A DNA stretch of 64,000 bases from Oncomelania hupensis (GCA_036898135.1 CM072523.1:36093363-36157362), one strand, 5' to 3'; shown: positions 46,100 through 59,690, counted from the first letter of the stretch. Numbers and translations: made by a program. The notes: generated by a model not told the origin, from the letters alone.

Positions 46100-48330
46100 T
46101 TAAATAATACCGTAATTCTGCAAAGAAATGCATTAAATTACACATAAATTTGCACTAGATCTTACACCTTACTGAACATGTTTACGTTTGTTTTCATAGC
46201 CAAATGCTATTTAGTGTTCAAGCAGTTAAAACTAAATCGCAACCCTGCAACACTCCCACTACCCTCCCCAGCATATGTTCACAGACTGGTAAAACTGAAT
46301 CGGAAATTACAGCCTATACGCCTGCACTTCGATTATGTTTTCTAAAACCGCACCATCATGCCCCGTTGCAGTTCTTCCGTTTCACAGGTAAAAGGTACAC
46401 CTGAGGTTGGATACTGGAAGCGAGTAAAGCACGAGCGCTAGAGAAGGGGTAGTGTCGGTAGGGCGGGTGAGTTAAGGTGTGCTGTTAAAGAGAATTGTTG
46501 CGGGTGAGAGGGGGCTGAATAGAAGAACCGGTTGTTGCCTTTGGTCGAAGCTCTAATGAGGAACCGCAATATAGATTTATCGCAGACAACGATCTGGATT
46601 TCGGTTTGTTACGGTTTTCTTCCAGATCCTTTCGAGCTTCTCCGACTTCCTTATTCTCACCTCTCTTTCCACTGTTCAGTCTCTGTTCACTATTAGCAGA
46701 CCAAGACAGCAGGAGACAGAATGTGAATCTCTCCAGGCAAGGCAGAAAGGCTAAAATTGTGCTACGGTACGTTACCTAAAGCCCTCTCCAACCGTATCTC
46801 CAATCTATTCTGGGAATACAAGAGGTATACGAATAGAAACCGCGACTTACCTGCTGCACATTACAGAATATCTGTGGTTCTTAAAAGACATTGTCATTAA
46901 TCACTCACAATTTTCTCTGCAGCGTTTCTACCTCATCCTCGGCGTTAAAATGACTAAACGTGAAGAAACTTATCCATCCATAGTTTCAAAAACCAATCCA
47001 GTCTTATTTCCTAAGATTAAAAAGCACCTTTGTTCCCAAAACAATCCGGGTGCAAGTGTGTACAAGGGGAGAAGGTTTCACATCAAACAATCTGGATCCT
47101 TGCTGTAAAGATGGCGAGAAGCCGGAGCGTGTTTCGATAAGCAATCGCCTTCCACCCACGACTTGAAGATAAGCCATGCACGTTCAGTAGCGCAAGTTTA
47201 CAGTTTCGCATCAGTAGCTGTGTCTTGCTTATGATCTGTTCCAGACCACTTGTGCTGAGACGAGGTTAAACTTTCTGACTGCTTTATGTGTCGAGCACTT
47301 TTAAAATTAAAAAAAAATAAAAGATCATGAGGACGTTTTATTTTGAGCCTCATAATGAGGATCTATTTAGGTTAAACAAGCTATATTTTAAGTAGAAATA
47401 ATGTATACTGCTAATTCTAATCCCAAAAAAATAATAATGTTGCATCATTCATTTTCAAGCGATTGGTGTGACCCATTTCAAAGGGAATAGCATGTTCACA
47501 AATATTAGAAACTGTTTTACCCACATTGAAAGAAAGTGGGTCTTTATCTACAGAACTCTACAAGTCAAGTTCAACACTAACAATTCTTCTATTGGGAGAA
47601 ACCCCACAAAGTCAAGTACATAAAAAGGTCAATCCACTACAATTCCAGACGCGTACACATTCATGAAAATCAGGTACGCAGTGTATCGCTGAACCACAGA
47701 ACTGAAGACAAATGCCAACGTTTTCCATTCCATTTGATCTGCATTAAGGTCCTCAGTTGTTTACTTTCAAAGTCTGTGAAATCAGGAATAGATGTTACTA
47801 ATATATCTGAAATAGTTTCATTTCAGTATGCAATGTTTACACAAGATTTAAAAAAAAAAAATCTTGAATGGTATAATCGTTTCGACAGTTTCACGCCTGC
47901 CTACATGACACCACACTTTATAAGTGTATAATGTCAAACCCATCGCCGATAAGATCACAACGCCCAGACAACGATATAAAAAAAAAGAAAAAAAAGTACA
48001 CAACAGATGAAATCATAATTTAAAAAAAAAATACTTCAAGTGTTTATTACACAAAGCACGATATTAAAAAACGATGCCGTCTGTACACATCCGTGCCAAA
48101 AGATTCCAGATAAGAGGGCATAAACCTGATGGAAAATAAGCAAAACCCAGACCTTGTGGAGTCTCGAAAGCTGTCGAAGGAAAAAACAACATAATAAACA
48201 CACATGAGCAGAAATACTTGAAAAACACGTCACCACAGACACATCAATTTCTATAATAACGAGATAAATGCATATGCCATGTTGCTAGCAGCACAACTCT
48301 CTGTTTCCTTGTTCAAGTATACTAGCTGCA
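46100..48330. other. Intergenic sequence, nothing identified
   Basis: AT-rich, with no supported gene and no repeat family recognised. Confidence 0.5.
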
Positions 48331-48340
48331 AAATTCACGT

Positions 48341-48535
48341 TGCTTTGTACACGATTGCTATAGTAGCAACTTTCCTGTGTTCTTGTGCAAGATCGATTGC
48401 TAGCTGTTAAACTATTATAGTCTTGTACAAGATCGCAAGCTGCAAAACTTGTGGTCTTGTACAAGATCGCTAGCTGCAAAGCTCTTGTAATCTTGTACAA
48501 GATTGCTAGCTGCTAAACTCTTGCAGTCTCGGGTC
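48341..48535. repeat. Minisatellite, about 35-bp units with CTTGTACAAG palindrome
   Basis: Units of the form TCTTGTACAAGATCGCTAGC + TGCAAAACTC... The palindrome CTTGTACAAG sits at 48422, 48456 and 48492, and as the variant CTTGTGCAAG at 48382; an older unit precedes. Spacings are 40, 34 and 36 bp. Confidence 0.85.
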
Positions 48536-48539
48536 TACG

Positions 48540-49600
48540 TTAGCATGGAGAAAGAAAAAATCTTTCTTAACTTATCCATTTGCAATCTTTAAATATTATT
48601 TTAACTTTAAATCTCTTCGCAGCTGGTGATCGGAGTGAAGGGAGGAGCAATTAGGAGGAATGGCTGTCGAGACGATACTCGGATTTATCTTGATGCAATT
48701 TGGAGACGCTTACAAAACTTGCAGCAAGAATTTCAAGTATAATTAGCCGAACCATGATCATTGGTAACGCCAACAATCTGAATTTTACAAGTGCAAAGAA
48801 TTTCAACCCACCTTCCTTTCCGTTGTACATGCACTTATAATCCTATTCGATTCTCTCTATGTGCAGCGGCGCCTTAATCTCGCACCTCGTTTCATATTAT
48901 TTTTCATGTCTGCGCGACGCCACCAAAGCATCAAACTACACATGTAAAACGTGTTCTGTCTTCAACTCCGTTTTACCTCCTGCTTCCTTTCTTGACCACT
49001 TTCCTTTATCTTTCTTCTAATTCTCGATTTTCAGACCAACTATTCACGCAAACGTAAGCTATACGACAACAATAAACACACACACGTGAAGAAAATTTGT
49101 AAAAATGATCAAAGAAACCATTTCCTTCAATATTTCATTTTTTTTTCAACCGAAACGTCAGAGAAAATGCAAACCAAGCCTTGCCAGTTCGTACTTTTTT
49201 TTTAAAACTTTGGTACATAACAACATGATCTAAATACCAACATGCAAACAAGAAATCTTCAAATAATCCCAGACGAGATAAAACGGGAAACACATCGAAG
49301 CTTCCATTAGATGAGCAGCCAAGAATAAATCATAAACCAGGCCAAAGAACTGACTAGCAGAAAATCTCTTCAGTCTTACCATATAACACAGACAGAAAAA
49401 TTCTTCCTACCTAATAATATTTATTTTTGCAATTATATCTACAACCAACTAGATGTTTATTGCAAATATAATTGAAGGGCAAAGCCCATATGACTCACAT
49501 GCTCTTTATTGAACTTAAAATATTTAACATAAATAGTGCTGAGACCCAAAAAAAATGAACCGGTGGCATTAAAATGCAAAGTAATACCGAATTTGATCTT
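48540..49600. other. Intergenic sequence, nothing identified
   Basis: No supported gene. Confidence 0.5.
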
Positions 49601-50420
49601 TCCATGCTCTTGACCTTGAGATGACCTTGACCTTCGGCGTCAAATACACTCATGCACTATCAAATAAATAAATTATAGCAAGTTGTATTATGCCTAATCA
49701 ACCAGCGACATTGGGATGACCTTGACCTTAAGTAACCATGACCTTTGGATGACCTTGATCTTTAAATGGTCTCTCATGCTGATGTATTATCAAATAACTC
49801 GATGTTGTTCCATACTTATGGGCGAAGTAGAGCCATTCTACTGTATGATGACTTATTTTTGTATGATTTCACAAGGCCTAAAATTGCCTTGACCTACAAG
49901 ATCAACGCAAGAACGGAAACTATATGAAAGATCAAGCTAACATCTCTAAATACAACGAGTTTGGATTTTATACCTCTCATAACAAAAAAATAAAATAAAA
50001 TAAAATAAAATTTTTAAAAAAATAAAAAATAAATGAGAGTATAGCCTTAGCATCGCTTGCGTGGGATCAGTGTTACCACTAGGGTTGTTCAGCAGATCTT
50101 TTATACGGATCAGGTGTGAGTCCTCTTTCAACTAAGTTGTGGTCCTGATTCGGCTCTTTGCAGTCCGCTGGACCCTGTAAGCAATGAATAAACTAACTAT
50201 TCACAGATCATTTATGAGGTCTCATGGATATACACCATCTTAGTTTGGATGTTATAGTTAAAACAGGTTCAGAGATATTAATCCCCGTGCACGTTTTGCA
50301 CAGAAAGACGGCGGGCGGCGAACAGACAAGCGGACGGAAGGGGAAAAAAATGTTTCTTTTTTAATGTCATTTTAAAACTATTTAGGACTTATCTCGCACA
50401 GATTTGCAATAATCTGTTAA
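49600..50420 (+). repeat. Dispersed repeat with clustered TGACCTTGACCTT motifs
   Basis: TGACCTTGA at 49611, TGACCTTGACCTT at 49622 and 49717, and TGACCTTGA at 49750. Downstream blocks ATCATTTATGAGGTCTCATG (50208), TATACACCATC, ACAGACAAGCGGACGG and ATTTAGGACTTATCTCGCAC (50379) recur at 58255-58410 and partly at 52320-52345. A reversed (AACT)n-tail repeat is inserted at 50040-50198. Confidence 0.65.
50040..50198 (-). repeat. (AACT)n-tail repeat, opposite orientation to the other copies
   Basis: GTGTGAGTCCTCTTTCAACT, GTGGTCCTGATTCGGCTCTT, AGTCCGCTGGACCCTG and AATAAACTAACTA. In this orientation the plus strand reads into the (AACT)-type tail, which I take as the 3' end of a retroposon. Listed as minus because it is reversed relative to 16077, 20375 and 25230. 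Confidence 0.75.
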
Positions 50421-50429
50421 ATATTGTTT

Positions 50430-52120
50430 TGTTGTAGTGAACATATACATAAAAATAAATCACAAATAGGTTACACATTAAGCAACAAAACCACACAATG
50501 ATTCGGAAAAATAAAATCAAAAACTGCTTTAGGATGAACCGAAATATCAACATTAACTTCAACTATCGGGTGATATTACATTGATGACGTGCAGTTTACA
50601 GGTGAGATTTTACCCCCCCCCCCCCCCCCAAAAAAAGCCAAATATAGTCGCAAAAAGTTAAAAATTACCTTGTTGCGCACAAAATTAAACCGAAACGAAC
50701 AATCTAAATGGGCGAAGATTTAAGAAGCCACTATAACATATTTTCACTTTATACTGCAACTTTATCAGACTGCACGGAACGTTGTTTCCCCTTATAATGA
50801 AACTGACAAAAGAAAAAAAAATAGGCCTACAGAACATCAACTATCCCGGTATCGAGGTCACATTCCAGGCCCAAAGAGCTCTTCAACAAGCGAGAGGAAG
50901 ATAAAGTGAAAATGAAAACAGTCACTCCTACATCTTCATCTGCAAGTTTACCGTAAAAAAGCAAGAAGTTATCTTCGTTTAGAGCCACTTTGCACTGAGA
51001 TTATGGTTGAGAGGATGAACCACACTGCTAGATATTTTCCTTGCTTCGCTGCACGGTGTACTGACAAGGGAGCTAGGTGAAAGATTCTCTGTACGAATAC
51101 ACGTGAAAGTCTGGCACTGATCTTTTAGGCTCCGCTTCAAGGAATGAGCTGTCGTCTGGAGATCGCAAACCGCGAAGAAAGACCGGGGGAAAAAGTACAA
51201 CGGCATATTATGTAGACGATTCTTTATCTTACCTTCCAAATTACTTCCACTGGAAAGGGGTGGGGTTAAAATTACCAAGCTGTTTACTTTCAATATTAGC
51301 TAAGTCTTGACTTCACACAGAAGGCCCGCGCAGCTAGCTTTTTTACTATTTCAATTCCCCAAATTTGCACAGTCCAGCTCACTTTTCATGCAGCGGTCTA
51401 ACTGCACACGGCCGCGAGTTCTAGCGGTACATGCAGGAGGAAGTGGCGGGTGGGAAAAGGCGAAAAAGAGCGATAATGGGAAAAGAGTGTAATTTGTGGA
51501 AAGGGGGCTGGGAAGGGACGGTACTATTTGATGTTCTAACCTCCACAGATGTTCAACGCCCCCGCATTTAGTAAACCCTCATCCTCGTGTCTCTCAACTC
51601 TCCCGCGTTCCTGGGCGTGGTTCTTTCTTCCCTATGGTGAAATTCAATTCAACGCTAAAGTGCTACTAGCACATTTATTTACTTATTTATTTATTGCTTG
51701 ATATTGCCACTAACACATTTATTTATATAATTTTATTAATATGGTACTATGAATTGTTCATGTGTGCATAACCTTAAAGCGTTTTAGAAGGAAAAGAGGA
51801 GCACCATTCTGTTCCACACACAACTGATATAAATCCAAGTCCCAAAAAAATTATTTTTAGTTCCCAATGGCGAATTCTTACAGCAACACAAAACCTACCA
51901 AGAAACTAACTATAACAAACGTAAATAGTTTTGTCAAGTGATCGACCGACATGGTCTTGCCGGAGAAAGATAATTTACTGGAAAAAGCGTGAAGTTCCGC
52001 CAAAAAAGTCATCTACTGTAATTACTTAGAAATAAAAGGAGAAAGATAACTTTAAACTGTACAGCTTTTTCACCCCGATGTTTGTTATTCCTGTGTCCTC
52101 ACAGCGTCTGGAATTCATAG
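50430..52120. other. Intergenic sequence, nothing identified
   Basis: Contains a C run at 50614-50629 and a few short ORFs without family features. Confidence 0.5.
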
Positions 52121-52125
52121 TCAAG

Positions 52126-52268
<143 letters not shown>

Positions 52269-52576
52269 ACAGACAGCCGGGCGCGCGGACTAAACAAAAA
52301 TGTTAATGCCATTTTTGTAATATTTAGGTCTCATCTCGCACAGATGTGCAAACATTGTGAATTTATTTGTTGTTTGTTCCTTTGTTTGTTTTTGTGTGTG
52401 AATACACAGACTTCCTTTGCTATGCATGTGAGTCAAAAACTGATAACGAGAGAACTTACGGTTTGGAAAATAGGCGAAATGGTGGCGTTAATGTTGATGA
52501 TGATGATGAGGAGGAGGATTATGATGATGATGCTAATGATGATGAGGATGGTGGTGGTGAACTTATGGTTTGGAAT

Positions 52577-52578
52577 GT

Positions 52579-52647
<69 letters not shown>
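52577..52647 (+). repeat. (GAT)n microsatellite
   Basis: Pure GAT run preceded by imperfect GAT/GAG sequence from 52494. Confidence 0.96.
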
Positions 52648-52648
<1 letters not shown>

Positions 52649-52676
52649 GACACTTTGTAGAATTTCTAAATTCCAC

Positions 52677-52851
<175 letters not shown>

Positions 52852-53244
52852 CATGTTCTACGTTCAACAGGATAGACGTTACACATAAATTCACGGAACT
52901 TGAAACATGAATTAGAACTCTTATGAAATCCATCGCTCTTCTACCTACTGTACACCTAAATTAATTTATCAGATTGTAAGGGCACACCTACATAATTAAT
53001 TTATCAGTTTGTAAGGCCACTGAGCGACATAAATAATTATTCAGGTATAATGGTTTACATTGTCGGTTGTCCTTGTCACCATGATTAATATCATTATAGT
53101 TAGTGACACACTATATTAATTAGAATTAGAATTTAGGAAGAAATTAGTTTTCCACTTTTGATAACAACAGAAAGTGTACTTATGACAAAGACTTCACACA
53201 GGGAAATTCCACATTGTACGTGCGCACATGCGATGGAGCCAGCG

Positions 53245-53351
<107 letters not shown>

Positions 53352-53459
53352 CAGACAGAATAGCGCAAGGGAGATCATCACCAACACCATCACCACCACC
53401 ATCATCATCATCTAGTAGTCATCCCAGCACGTCGTATCAAACTTTCATGTACCGTTGAT

Positions 53460-54744
53460 TGTTTACGCGAACTTTGCAAGATTGTATTGTAACTGCGTAT
53501 TAATTGTAGAGATTTAAAAACAAACAAACAAACACGGTGGGCTAGACAATGCCGTTAAAACCCAAGATGAATGAAAGACAAGAGAAGAGAACAAATGGAA
53601 AAAAGACCCCCAAACTGACAGTGGAACAGACAAGATGCAGTATTCCACCGAATCTCCGTGTATCACATCCACCGAAACTCCACATACATCACAAGTACTG
53701 TGCTCCGTTTGCGTAGATGTGTGAGGGAACTGTGAAATGAAGTGCTTTATCTCTGCAATAATAAAATAATCGATCTAAGAAACGCTCTTCAGTGAAAGTA
53801 TCATCTCATATACTGAAGGGAGGTAAAAATGGGAGGGTGAGTTGGTGAGTTGTGGGCGCGTCAGGATACAAATTCTTCAGAAACTAGTATATGTTATTGT
53901 GCTGCACCCTACCACAATTTGACTGAAACAATGTCAGTTTTCCGGGTATACGAAAGTACTGTCATAGGGCGCGCGCACGCACGCACACATACACACTCAC
54001 ACAAAAACACACATAATACACTGTTACGTTGAAACGCGAAGGATAGTATGTCTGAAACGCGCACGATAGATCTAATCGTTTCGCTTTGGAAAGTATTCAA
54101 TAATAGAGTGTATTTACCTTTGATTTGGGTTTGCGTTGTTGTTAGAAGAAGCTTTGTATAACGTTGATAATTTTCGTTAGTCGATATTATTGGAGAGTTC
54201 TCTAGATTTGCGTGTTTACGGTCGATCGAAGATTCCCGATAAATGTAGATGTGTGAGAACATTCCTGGAGTGTGAAGAAAGATGTATGACGTAAGTCAGT
54301 GATGACGAAGTTTGAAGCGATTGGTTAAATTGCGTCATACTCGATTATTCCAAGGTGTTCTGGAGAAGAGAAAGGCTATATATGTGCCGCACTGTTTCAA
54401 AAAAGAGAGTGTTGTTGATAGTGAGTTGGAAAGTAAAAAGTTGAGAGTGGAAAAGCGATTGTATGCAGTTGTTGATGTGTGCTGAATAAAAGTGGAAAAA
54501 CTTCATACGACGACTCAAAAATTTATCCGAAAATTTACTGTATTTTCTCCGTCCCGGATAGAGCACTCCTTTGTACTTAAAACACTCTCATGCACTACAA
54601 CTGCACTCCCATGCACTAAAAGAGCACTCCCGCGCACTTAGAAAAAAGTGGGGTCCTGGAAAAAAAGTGGGTTCCAAGCAAATGAACCCATTTATTACTA
54701 AGAAAGACAAGGTCTGCTACCCATTTGTGCGCTTTTGTGGGTAC

Positions 54745-54745
<1 letters not shown>
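53460..54745. other. Intergenic sequence, nothing identified
   Basis: A degenerate tandem motif (CACTC..GCACT, about 20 bp) at 54565-54642 is the only structure seen. Confidence 0.5.

Positions 54746-54747
<2 letters not shown>

Positions 54748-54783
<36 letters not shown>
54748..54783 (+). repeat. (CA)n microsatellite
   Basis: Pure CA run. Confidence 0.96.
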
Positions 54784-54785
<2 letters not shown>

Positions 54786-55666
54786 CATTGCTCTCAAATT
54801 ACTCCCAGCAGCAAGATGTGTAGGACGAACAGTACGCGGTGCGGTGTAGTGATGGATCACAAATCATGCAGTAAAGCTATTTGACAACACCAAACATTAT
54901 GCAGTCTTTGATGCCAGAGACCACCTGTCCTGATGTTGCTGTTCCTAAGCTAGATACAACGACCATTACAATTCGTCTTTGGCAGAAGCTAAGCAAAGAA
55001 CACGAAGTTTGTTAAATCTCCCAATGATCGCTTTACTATGCAGATGCAGGTTCACACAGATCGGAAGCACAAACACAAAATAAATATATTTAAAAAAAAA
55101 ATCATGCGTATTCGTATACACTATTTTTTATGCAGTTGCACTGCAAGCGGAACAAAATTAAAGGGTGGGTGGGAGGGAAGAGAGATGGGGGGGGGGGAGA
55201 AGGGGAGAGAGTGTCACAGCTGTAGAACATCATAAAGAAATAATACACTTGTATGTCCAAATTGACGTTTTGAAAATGCATACAGTTGCAAAAGCCTTTT
55301 TTTTCAACTCACACACACAAAGGGGGTAGGCAAAGGGGGGGGGGGGGAAACAAAGAATCATACAGAAATAGTACATTTGCATTAAAGCCAAATACAAGTG
55401 TTAACCATGCGTACAGCTGTAACAGACATTCCGTAGTTAAAAACCAAAGTCCAAACTCACCCCAGCGTCCCAGCACGAAAATAGTAGCATCTTCACGTGC
55501 CCCGTTAGTCCCATTGGTACTACTATATAGGCCTACTGGAACCACTAAAACAAACGGTCTGTTTTTTCTCTTCTACACAAATGGCGACATTCAATGGATC
55601 TGTAAAAGTTCAGTCTTTGATGATACATTTCAATCCAAGATAAGCTGATGGAACCCAGAATGATCG

Positions 55667-56182
55667 ATGAAACTGATCACAGGGATCTCAACAACATGCC
55701 AATTTGCGAAGAAGACTAAGCAGTGTTATTCTGTGCATCACTGCAATTCCAGATCAAATCTGTTTCGGTCACCTCTGGAGACGCAAAAAAAAGTTCCATT
55801 AAAAAAACAAAACAACAACAACATTGGAATTACACAATTTCAATGTCACTGTAGTCGCCACTTTAATTCGAGTAACGCCAAGTACAGGCAAATCTGTGGT
55901 GGTCCAATACTTATTGTTTGTGCTTTTATGTCGCTGCACAGTATAACCAAGCTCTTTGGTATAACTGGTCTGGGATTCGCTTTACTGTTGTCCTTCACAA
56001 TAGCTGAATTCAATGTTCATAGCCACTACACTACTACGCAAAGTTGGGGTAGTGTAAGTAACAGCGTCAGTACCTATGTCGAGAAAACCAATGGCACTGT
56101 TATCACCAACTTCTTTTCAATTCACGTTCGTAATGCAACAAACATAGGAGAAATATGGGTCAAACCTCAAATAAATACATAA
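55667..56182 (+). other. Unrecognised 171-codon ORF with a hydrophobic segment
   Basis: ATG-to-stop frame in non-repetitive DNA. After a Lys/Asn-rich start it has a hydrophobic stretch containing GPILIVCAFMSLHSITKLFG and GLGFALLLSFTIAEF, then a Ser/Thr-rich end with two N-x-S/T sites. That layout would suit a membrane protein. I recognise no family and see no splice or promoter support. In a 64-kb window an ORF this long could arise by chance. Confidence 0.15.
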
Positions 56183-56295
56183 TCAAATAAATAAACAAAT
56201 AATAGCTTGTCATCTTGTTTTATTTTGATTTTTCTAATTTTCGTTTGGAGGCCTCGCCAATAACTTCGGAGGAAAGAATGTTCCGTTTTCAATGA

Positions 56296-57026
56296 CAGGA
56301 GAAACACTATTCCTATCCTATCCTATCCCGTAACTCGAAGGTCGTTGGGGCACCAAAGATGATCGTTTTAACCAGCGTACTCCGTCTTTCTCTGTCTTCA
56401 GCAACCATCATGGCTTCGCTCAGTGTCAAGCCAGTCCATTCTCGAATGTTGTTCTCCCAACTCTTTTTCTGTCTCCCTCTTCTTCTGCCTTCTTGCACCG
56501 TACCTTGCAGGATGGTCTTTGCAAAGGCCAGCTGCTCTGCTGACGTGGCTATACCATCGGAGTTTCCGTTTCTTCACCACTGTGGGCATGTCATCGTGTT
56601 GTCCAATGGCTTGTGTGATGGTCTGTCGATTTCGTTGGTGATGTGCTGGGTATAGGAAATGCCCAGAAGTTTTCTGTAGCACCTCATCTCCATGCTTTGT
56701 ATTCTTCGTTGTAGATCTGCTGTGAGGGTCCACGTTTCGCAAGCGTATAGGAAGATGGAGATGACAAGGGAGCGCAGCAGTCTTACCTTGGAATGTAGAC
56801 TGATGGCATTGTCTTTCCAAACGGGTTTCAACCTTGTCAGGGCAGCAGTTGTTTGTGCGATCCTGGAGAGGACTTCCTGTCGGGACCCATTGTCTTATAC
56901 AATGGCTCCCAAATATTTGAAGCTATGCACTGTGTTGATGGATTGGCCTTGGACTTTGATGTCCATATTGATGCCATTGGTGTTGTTGGTCATCATTTTG
57001 GTCTTCTCTGCACTTTTTTCCATCAC
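56296..57026 (-). mobile_element. RTE-like LINE, 5'-truncated copy
   Basis: On the minus strand it matches the 3' quarter of the element at 59412-62765, including the C-terminal region (WYSHVSRAAGL, KELGEQHSRMDW) and the (GGATA)n tail, seen here as CCTATCCTATCC at about 56308-56327. Several frameshifts and a TAA in the region corresponding to 62170 show it is inactive. Confidence 0.88.
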
Positions 57027-57029
57027 GTT

Positions 57030-58209
57030 TTATTTATTCTAACAGTGAAAATATTAATCATCAATGAATCACAAATGTATCAAGATGTGTTTTTTTTTAA
57101 ATTGCATCTTTTCAGTTTACATCCGTTTTCTCAAAGAGCCACATATATATATGAATTCGTATTAATAACATCGTCCTTTCAGTTTCATCTTCCTTCTCGC
57201 TGGGGAAAGACTCCCTTGTCAGGCAAAATTATTGTTTTAATAAACCATCGACATTTCTGTTTTTTACATTCTTCCTTCTCGCACTCAGCATGCTATAATA
57301 GTGTAATTATTTATTAGCAGTATATAAAATACCTAAGTCCTAACTCCTATTCATTAATTATTTCGTTCATTCTTTCTATCAGTCTTCACTTGGTCAGTTG
57401 GTCAGTCGGTCAGTCAATCTCAAACAGACTTCTTAGTATATATATGTATATACGCTCATCTTTTCCGTCCTTCTTTTTCATGAATCATACACGGAAATAG
57501 ATTACTAAATTTACCTCACTACATTTCTGGTAATAAAAACTACCATTTACAATGCACTTACTTAACAGACTAACAAGCTGTGAAGTCGTCTAAGTTTATA
57601 AAAGGTTTTAAATGTTGTGTCACTGATCACAAACGTTGCCTCATCTATCTTGACCTTTTACCGAAAGGTTTGACAGAATTAGTCTTTGACGACATTTTGT
57701 GAGTGTGTGTGTGTGTGTGTGTGTATGTGTGTGTGTGTGTATCTTATTTCATCAATGCAGTTGCACAGATTGAATTTAGAGAACTACACCACCTAAATAT
57801 TACGAGTACTCTGGTCCATTTTTCTAAGATGAGACTACCTACTCTAAGTTTATTACTTCCCCCTTTCTAACTCCCAGTTCTACAATCGGACTTTGTTTTA
57901 ATAATGAAGACAACGGCTTCCTAACTCCGTTTTAATTAGCGACACTTTTATTAAAACATCGCCAATTAATAACATCGCAACACAGTTCATTTTAATATCA
58001 ACATGAAGTGTACATTAACAGTTTAGCAAACGTCTTTGACGATAGTGTTTAATCTTCTTTAAATTAAAACGTCACAGAGTGAGATTGACCAAATTTGCAA
58101 AGTATGTGTTTCTCATTGATATCTATCACGCATCAAAGAATCATAAGTTCACTCTTAATAACCTGGAAAAAAAAATGAATTTTGTGTACTTTTTTTTTTT
58201 AAACTAACA
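57030..58209. other. Intergenic sequence, nothing identified
   Basis: (GT)n at 57703-57740; otherwise no structure recognised. Confidence 0.5.
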
Positions 58210-58430
58210 TTTGATGACTATGTGACATTGACCTTGAAGAGAAGTCACTCATTCACTGATCATTTATGAGGTTTCTTGGGTATACACCATCATACCAAGT
58301 TTGTTTGTGATAGTTGAAATATGTTCTGATTGTTTAGCCACTTTAAAGCTTTTGCACAGACGGCAAGCAGACCGTGGGACTTTTGGACAATTTAGGACTC
58401 ATCTCGAACAGATTTGCAAAAAAACTTACA
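58210..58430 (+). repeat. Dispersed repeat, second clear copy
   Basis: Shares GATCATTTATGAGGT, TATACACCATCAT, TTTTGCACAGACGGC and TTTAGGACTCATCTCG with 49600-50420; ends in a CA-rich stretch. Confidence 0.65.
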
Positions 58431-58864
58431 CACACACACCACCCACACACACCCACGCGCGCGCGCACGCACACACACACACACTCGTTAAAATCCTTAC
58501 TTACAAAAGAAGTCTCCCAAACGGCTAATATGAGGTCTCTGAAGAGAATTGTTTCCAAACTAACAGTTCAGCTGAAGTCTTTAAATTTATCTGATCAAAT
58601 TTAATGCTGTGCAAATTCCATATACACAGAACATCGAAGAAAACCAAATCAAACACTCTCAAGACGAAAGGATGTTTATAATCCACTTTGTTGCTCTCGC
58701 GATCAGCCGATGTTTCCGACACGGCATCCGCTGCCCATATGCATTTTCAAGACTTGTCAAAAAGGGTTTTCAGAGAATTGTTATTTTAGGTCGGACTAAA
58801 TTTAGATTTTCTTCTACGAGTTCTGTTCCCATTTCATTTCCTTCTTTCTTCCCACAAAGTGTGC

Positions 58865-58865
<1 letters not shown>

Positions 58866-58911
<46 letters not shown>
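58866..58911 (+). repeat. (CT)n microsatellite
   Basis: Pure CT run. Confidence 0.96.
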
Positions 58912-58914
<3 letters not shown>

Positions 58915-59319
58915 TTGCTTCTCTCTACTGTAAAGGTATGGTGTGAGTAACACACACCAGACACGATCAACGAGATAACTGAGCCCGGGAAGCGGAATAA
59001 TATCAACCGGGAAGATTTGTTTGTTGACAAGCTTGTACGTCCTAGTTTGTTACTTACTCACAAGCACTGTTTTCGTAGCACAGTGACCTCTCGGTAAATA
59101 ATGTCGTGGAAAACACTTTTCATTTTTGTTTTTCTTTGTTTGAAAACCAGAGAGCACTTACCTTACTGAAAATTGCTATCAAAATGTGTAAATAATGAAA
59201 ACATAGGTTACATTTTCTTACAATTTCTTTGAAAACAAAACTCGACTGGAAGTAATTAAAACACATAGTTTCGTATTGATTTCCTTTTTTGGGAGAGGGG
59301 GCAGGGGGGATATAATAGC

Positions 59320-59411
59320 TAATTACGTAAGCTTAATCAATTATTTAATACAAATGTACTAATAGTAATAGCTAACTGAAACACCTATTTTGTCATAACT
59401 AATTATTTAAT
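59320..59411 (+). repeat. Degenerate minisatellite, left part
   Basis: Unit of about 70 bp: CTTAATCAATTATTTAATAC, then GCTAACTGAAACACCTATTT and TGTCATAACTAATT. The same unit continues at 62766-62940, so the LINE has split the array. Confidence 0.7.
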
Positions 59412-59486
59412 TTGCTCTGTGGGTTCGGGCAAATAGAATAGACCCAACGTTTCCCGGCGTGTCGTAAGAGGCGACTAACAGGGGTG

Positions 59487-59690
59487 ATGTTAGCACGGCA
59501 TCACTGGGCGAAAGTCTTCTACACAGAAGTCACCGGCCAGGGCGGAGGAACCTCACGTTACTACAGGTTCAACGACCACGTGCTCAGGGCCAAGGCGAGC
59601 CACACTGTATTCGTGGATTTCGGCTGTGGCCAACAGCCTGGAGAGGATTGGGCCCTGCCAGGTCTTTTTTGCCCAAGACACACTACATGA
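59487..59690 (+). CDS. RTE ORF1-like small ORF
   Basis: 67 codons from ATG 59487. The stop TGA at 59688-59690 overlaps the ORF2 start ATG (59687) as ATGA. No recognised domain; the peptide has His/Arg-rich and Gly-rich parts. Short first ORFs overlapping ORF2 are known in RTE elements. Whether it is translated is unknown; 5'UTR is the alternative. Confidence 0.35.
   Translation: MLARHHWAKVFYTEVTGQGGGTSRYYRFNDHVLRAKASHTVFVDFGCGQQPGEDWALPGLFCPRHTT

Noticed and set aside
48341..48535. CRISPR-like array
   Set aside because: Eukaryotic context, no unique spacers of constant length; it is a minisatellite.
50979..51293. 104-codon minus-strand ORF
   Set aside because: No family-like pattern, and comparable ORFs occur by chance in this window.
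56359..57042. Plus-strand ORFs at 56359-56655, 56423-56641 and 56692-57042
   Set aside because: Antisense to the truncated RTE copy on the minus strand.
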